Below, in pieces: positions 59,221-64,000 of a stretch of DNA of 64,000 nt (position 1 is the first letter of the stretch; each line of letters opens with the position of its first letter). The notes under the pieces are model-generated. The model made no database searches, had not been told where the DNA came from, and saw only the letters and a program-made list of their open reading frames with translations. The position numbers and the translations under genes are program-made. The DNA comes from Epiperipatus broadwayi (taxonomy: Eukaryota; Onychophora; Udeonychophora; Euonychophora; Peripatidae). The stretch covers positions 3,633,420 to 3,697,419 of the forward strand of contig JAQFVV010012510.1 in NCBI GenBank assembly GCA_028023455.1. Reading direction: 5' to 3'.

Positions 59221-59830
59221 TGATAAATTTATTTAATTTGTTTTGTGATAAACTGCATTTGTTATATTGTTGTTCCTATCTGCTACATAATATTACATTT
59301 TTATTAAAGTTCTGCACCAGATGTAATCATTATTTTCTAAAATATATTCTGTGCAAGAGTACATTAATTATGCATAAATATTATTTGTACATTATTTGTT
59401 AGTTATGCTATAAAAATTGGGTTAGATAATCCGAAAATGTAAGCTATGGCTGGTGTTGGATTGCGGATAATGAATCCAGCCTATTTAAGAAATTAATATG
59501 GTGTTCTCTTAATAGTGGTTAAAGGACTGTTTAAAAAAATAATAAAAGGTGAACTTCACTATTTAAAACCTTTCCATACATAAATATGAATTTGATATTT
59601 TCGAATGTGGAATATCTGAATTGCATCCCTTGAAAGTATGGAGATCCAGGTTTATTTGTAAGATGAATGGGTACTAATCATAACAAATGTTTTGTCACAT
59701 AAAATGTTGTCTGTACAACATGAGACCCAAACATGTAGTTCTAAAAATATCATGTCCATAAATATTGGAACACAATATATTCTAGTATTGAATAAATAAA
59801 ATTATATAGTAAAAAATGCAAATACTGTAT

Positions 59831-60643
59831 CAAAATAAAACTGCTAAAATTTTTTTGAGCAATTTATTTCATCTTATATAAACTTTTATAATTATGAAAT
59901 TGTTTAATTTTTAAAAATTATAGGTAATATTTATTTGATTCCAAGACCTTTACTATTTTTAACATTCTTAATATGCATAATGTATATTTTAGATTCAAAC
60001 TTAATTATTAAAAAATGGCTTTAAATAAACTTCTCAACTTTTCTTAAATATTTTGATGAAAAAGCGCCACCTATGAACTGATAATGAAATTTTTATAGAG
60101 GTGAAGAAAGCCAGGATATGTGCTTTTATATAACTTATTAAAATTTAAAATTTACCAACTTGTTTTATAATACAAAATACTTAATAAGCAACTTTTACAA
60201 GTAGCTAATCTAATATATATTATTGTCAGTAAATTTTTTTACATTTGAATTTTGAGTATTTGTCCTATTGAAGAACAAAAAGTTTCTAAATCGATTTCTA
60301 CATGAATAAAAGGAATGTCTGTTCATCCAATTAAAGGATCTTCTTGTACATCATTGATATATATCATCTAAAATTTCCCAAGCAATTAGCCTTATTAGAA
60401 CTAATTAAATAATATTTTTGTATTACAACTGGAAGCAGTTGTCATGGTTTAAATATATTTAATTTTAATTTATTTAAATAGTGATGTTCTTGTTAAGAAA
60501 TATTTACTAATGATACTTGTACATGTTTACATTTGAGAGAAATAACTTGTCAATAATAGCTTAATGTATTTCTAATATCTTTTAGTGTTTTATAACCTTA
60601 TTAAAAGCTGTTTATAATATATATATATATTATTTTTTTATAG
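59831..60643. other. End of ACY1 intron 2
   Basis: AT-rich. The acceptor region 60617-60643 has an AT repeat and a T run before ATAG. Confidence 0.6.
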
Positions 60644-60748
60644 TTATCATCAGGACTTCCTGTTTTAATTATGACATTGGAAGGAGAAAACCCCAAGCTG
60701 CCATCTTTAATCCTAAGTTCTCATACAGATGTAGTTCCAGTCTTTGAA
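60644..60748 (+). CDS. ACY1: Aminoacylase-1, coding exon 3
   Basis: Acceptor TTTTTTTATAG, donor GAA before GTAAGC, phase 0 at both ends, 35 codons (residues 55-89). It reads LSSGLPVLIMTLEGENPKLP then SLILSSHTDVVPVFE. The SSHTDVVP segment is the hallmark of ACY1 and the M20 family. His-81 here corresponds to the zinc ligand His-80 of human ACY1, and Asp-83 to the adjacent catalytic Asp-82. All expected motif residues are kept, so the gene is probably functional. Confidence 0.95.
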
Positions 60749-61985
60749 GTAAGCCTAAATACCTTTTTTTTTTGCAACTAAGTTGGAGTTTTGAAGATTA
60801 TTACATGAATTTCTTCATGTCATAATTTTTATACATTTAACATAAAGTTTTATGGGGTGGTAGTTGACACATATATCTTCTATTCTCATAAAACTGAAAT
60901 TTTTTTAGGTAATTGAAAATTTGAAGTCAGATTTAGAAATTTTGTCCAGGTAGCTATCTTATAGCTAGCTAATCAAGATTTTAGTTATATAATTGTTTAT
61001 CAGTAAACTGGGATTTAGATATCCTTTTAGAGAATTGAACAAGAAAAAATAACTGCAAAAACTCTTATCAAACAGTATTTGATGATCCCTGTAAATATAG
61101 TTTTCTTTAATGATCCATTCTAGAGAAATGTTGGAAATGCTTTTGGCCTGCAATGGCTTCTTTTCCAAATTCTATATGCGAGCAAATAAGATCGTGGGAT
61201 TATAAAAGTTCATTCATTTATTAGCTATCTTCTTATTTATTGTTAAATAACAAATAGTTTCATAATAATAGGATATTCTTTGTATGAATTTCAAGATGCA
61301 AAAGATTTTTAATCGTACGATCGTTTATGGTATTGTTTATCAAATTCACACTGGTTTAAGTCAATTAAGAATTATAATTGAATATAATACTAACAATAAT
61401 CTGAGATTATACCAGAATGTTACCTAATACAAAAATCTAAGATACAATAAGACACTGTTTATATAGCATATTTCAAGATATTTGTGTATATAGAGATATT
61501 CATACGCTTAGGTGAAATATTGTATGATTAAAATTATATATATATGTGTACATAATTTTTATACATATACATACAAACTTTTCTCATTGCTGGTTTATTG
61601 AACACATAAATATATATGTATTTGTTGAGTTTCTTATATTGGGTTCCAGGAATTTTGAAGAATTTCTCATTTTGTAGAGGGAGACACGTAGTGTTAGGCT
61701 GATATTCAATTGATGTTTAGAATGCATTTTGATGTATATAGCATTGCAGATTAAATTTTATTCTATACATATTGAAGAAAGTGAGCACTAACTTATTTAT
61801 AAGAGAGGGAGAAATCTCATTGCAATTAAAATTGTGAATTAAATGATGGAATCTTGTGCCTTTTTCAGTAACTGATTCAGCTTTATTTTTAGTAGGCGAT
61901 AGAATTACAATCAGCCATGGGTGAAGAAAGCTTGAGATTTTAATAGTGGGTAACAAAGAATTTTTTACTTTTAAATTTAGGCAAT
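60749..61985. other. ACY1 intron 3, first part
   Basis: No recognised element. The minus frame 61717-62010 has no recognisable similarity. Confidence 0.5.
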
Positions 61986-62047
61986 GAGGTGTTAAGCCAA
62001 TAAGCATCACATGATACTATATGGAGAGTTTTGCCTGTTTTAACAAG
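61986..62047. repeat. Family B outer-end fragment
   Basis: GCCAATAAGCATCACATGAT followed by ACTATATGGAGAGTTTTGCC; an internal deletion joins two pieces of the family B end. Confidence 0.65.
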
Positions 62048-62756
62048 GATGTGTTCTGGGTATAATATCTCCAGGCCATGCAGTCAATTGGAAGTTGTAT
62101 TAATTATATTTTATTAAATGAAAAAACCAACAAAACTTAAATAAAACTTCAAGAGTTTATTTACTCTAAATATTAATTATGGCATTACTAAGATATTAGT
62201 AATTCAACTTGCTAATTGAAAATAAGATCACTCAAATCTCTTTAAAATTCTTATCTTCTTAGAGATTAACATTTATAAAATCTCTTTAACTCAGTAGTTT
62301 TCTAACTCTATATTTCTGTAAGCACTTTACTGCCCACACACATTAATTCAGAGATAGTCTGATTAGATTCTTGACTAGAACTCTTCTTTTATTAGTTTCC
62401 AAAACAACTTCACTTTTATTATTTTATCTTTCCACTAGTTTATTTTTATTATTTTATTTAGGATCTGCAGATCTTTTATTATTTGGCTTTGCTAATTTAT
62501 ATAAAATGAACTTTTCTTAACATATAAATTAGCCTGATGCTATTTCCAGTAATTAGCTTCTTTCTTTGCATAATTTATTATATATATTTTTATTTCTGGA
62601 GTATTCTATCATTACATCAAACCTTGTACACACACACACCATTAATAAAATTATATATATATAGCAATATGTAAATACCTTAAAATATTAAAAATATTCA
62701 AGGTATTATAAATTATTGTTTTTTATTATTAATGATATACTTACTTATATATTTAG
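62048..62756. other. ACY1 intron 3, remainder
   Basis: AT-rich; nothing recognised. Acceptor TATATTTAG at 62748-62756. Confidence 0.6.
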
Positions 62757-62828
62757 GAACAATGGAAGTGTGATCCTTTTGGTGGTGTTCGATTTGAAAA
62801 TGGTGATATTTGTGGGCGTGGAGCTCAG
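62757..62828 (+). CDS. ACY1: Aminoacylase-1, coding exon 4
   Basis: 24 codons, residues 90-113, from GAA after TATTTAG to CAG before GTTTGC, phase 0. It reads EQWKCDPFGGVRFENGDICG then RGAQ. W-x2-D-P-F and G-x-I-x-G/A-R-G-A-Q are conserved in ACY1. The next residue should be the bridging Asp of the DMK motif, in an exon that lies outside the window. I found no such exon in 62829-64000. Confidence 0.95.
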
Positions 62829-63139
62829 GTTTGCATATTCAATATAAGTAATTTTATTCGACTTGTATTTTGTTTTAATTAAAATATATAAAAAAATTAT
62901 TTAATTATTTATCATCATCAGTGTGATAATATATAAGTTTTTATATCATTCTGTATCTCAAATATTATTAAATAACATTTTTATTAATATCATTTATCAG
63001 TTTTTGATTGCTTTTTGTTCACTTTTTATGAGACTGCCCAAAATATTCTTCATAATTATTATATCTATTCATATAGCTATATAGAGGGTTTGAAAGAAAT
63101 TTTCTATATTTGACTTAACTATATATTTATTATTATATT

Positions 63140-63462
63140 ATATAATGAGTATGCTAATGCCTCTTAACAAGCTTTTCAGAATATCCCTATCTTCAGACCG
63201 GTTTCTAGCTCTGACTTTCATCAGTGAAGCACTAGGACATTCAAGCATTAGATTTAAAATACCAAATCAAGCCCAGCACTTTATCTAATGGTTAACTATT
63301 AAGTAAAAAATCTGAAATTTTCAGACATCCATATGTCTTCAAATCCAGCTATCTAACTTAAATATTCTGAAAAGCTTGTTAAGAGCTATTGACACACTCA
63401 TTATATAACATTTGTAATACAAGCTTATTAAATTAAGTCATGTGATATATGACTTGATTTTC
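63140..63462. repeat. Family C fold-back in ACY1 intron 4
   Basis: Arms CTTAACAAGCTTTTCAGAAT and the complement at 63363-63384 enclose about 150 bp with one ribozyme. Right flank ACAAGCTTATTAAATTAAGT matches the 51.9 kb copy. Confidence 0.8.
63191..63229 (-). ncRNA. Family C hammerhead, complete
   Basis: Stem I CTTCA/TGAAG is perfect (5 bp). CTGATGA, stem II AGT/GCT with one wobble, GAAA, AC-CG-GT stem III and the GTC cut triplet are all present. Together with 50102-50143 and 29775-29816 this is the best activity candidate. It lies on the strand opposite to ACY1 transcription. Confidence 0.7.
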
Positions 63463-64000
63463 TTTCATTTATTATTATATGTATTTCCTGTAGTGTGATT
63501 TTTATTGATCCATAGATGTTTTATAGACTATTATAATCTGAAGAGAAATTGTTCTCACCCTATGTGACATTCAGTGGTTTTGCATTAATTGATTAAATGT
63601 CATATATGTCTCCATGTGATAACAAATATATTCAAGTTTTAAAATCAAACAAGTCACAAATTATACCTGATTTAAAATTTTTTATTTGAAATACATGTGT
63701 AATGAGAAACTGTTCTGAAAATTGATCACTGGAAATAATTACAATAGTATAGATTTTAAACATGAAGAATGTATTGCTGTTAGATCTAGATAATTTCTAT
63801 GATGCTTTGCAACCAATCAGATTCTTTAATTAGGCTAAAAAGATATTTGAATTTTGTTAAATGTTAAAGTTGTATTTGGTGTTAAAAAGAAATGTAATAA
63901 TTTTAATCTAACAATACAAAAATAATCAGTGATCAATTATATATTTAATGAAAAGTGATTGTTGTGAATGGATATTGCAATTAAAGCATAAATTTCCATG
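63463..64000. other. ACY1 intron 4, right edge
   Basis: AT-rich, no exon or repeat recognised. Confidence 0.5.

Larger units (their letters stand above)
56760..59830. repeat. Segmental duplication, copy 2
   Basis: Partner of 50490-54390 (anchors listed there). It contains insertions at 57638-58510 and 59022-59220 that are absent from copy 1. Divergence by eye is perhaps 20-25%. Confidence 0.8.

Noticed and set aside
62829-64000. Search for the next ACY1 exon (DMK motif)
   Set aside because: No acceptor followed by an Asp-Met-Lys-Cys/Gly reading was found; the exon must lie further right.

Overview
This is an AT-rich, intron-dominated stretch of an animal genome. The only host gene I can support is the 5' part of aminoacylase-1 (ACY1) on the plus strand. 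Four coding exons (8978-9074, 27593-27657, 60644-60748, 62757-62828) have matching splice phases and together encode residues 1-113. They end just before the catalytic Asp-Met-Lys exon, which must lie beyond 64000. Introns 1 and 2 are about 18.5 kb and 33.0 kb. Large introns packed with RTE-type LINEs, Penelope-like elements, Ty3/gypsy LTRs and tRNA-derived SINEs suggest an invertebrate with a large genome, possibly a cephalopod or other mollusc. The taxon is an inference.

Layout: 1-8977 is upstream flank with a PHD-finger LINE ORF1 relic and several fold-back repeats. Intron 1 (9075-27592) holds SINEs, three degenerate RTE LINE fragments, a gypsy element deleted for most of pol but with both LTRs, a tRNA-like trimer, a LINE 3' fragment and ribozyme-bearing repeats. 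Intron 2 (27658-60643) holds the densest ribozyme repeats, a LINE 3' end with the longest open frame in the window, solo and tandem LTRs, a Penelope-like element with a GIY-YIG domain, a hAT-type MITE, and two diverged copies of a segment of about 3-4 kb. Introns 3 and 4 hold a repeat-end fragment and a ribozyme hairpin.

The most striking content is a set of non-coding repeat families (called A, B and C here) that carry hammerhead-ribozyme motifs: CTGANGA, stem II hairpin, GAAA, a 2-3 bp stem III, an NUH cleavage site and a complementary stem I. Family A recurs about twelve times and family B about six. Copies are arranged as direct tandems (477 or 436 nt between ribozymes) and as head-to-head palindromes, the arrangement known for terminal repeats of Penelope-like elements and for retrozymes. 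Some cores are intact, others carry inactivating changes.

Most remaining sequence is AT-rich intron or flank with no recognisable coding content. Short open frames there look like chance.
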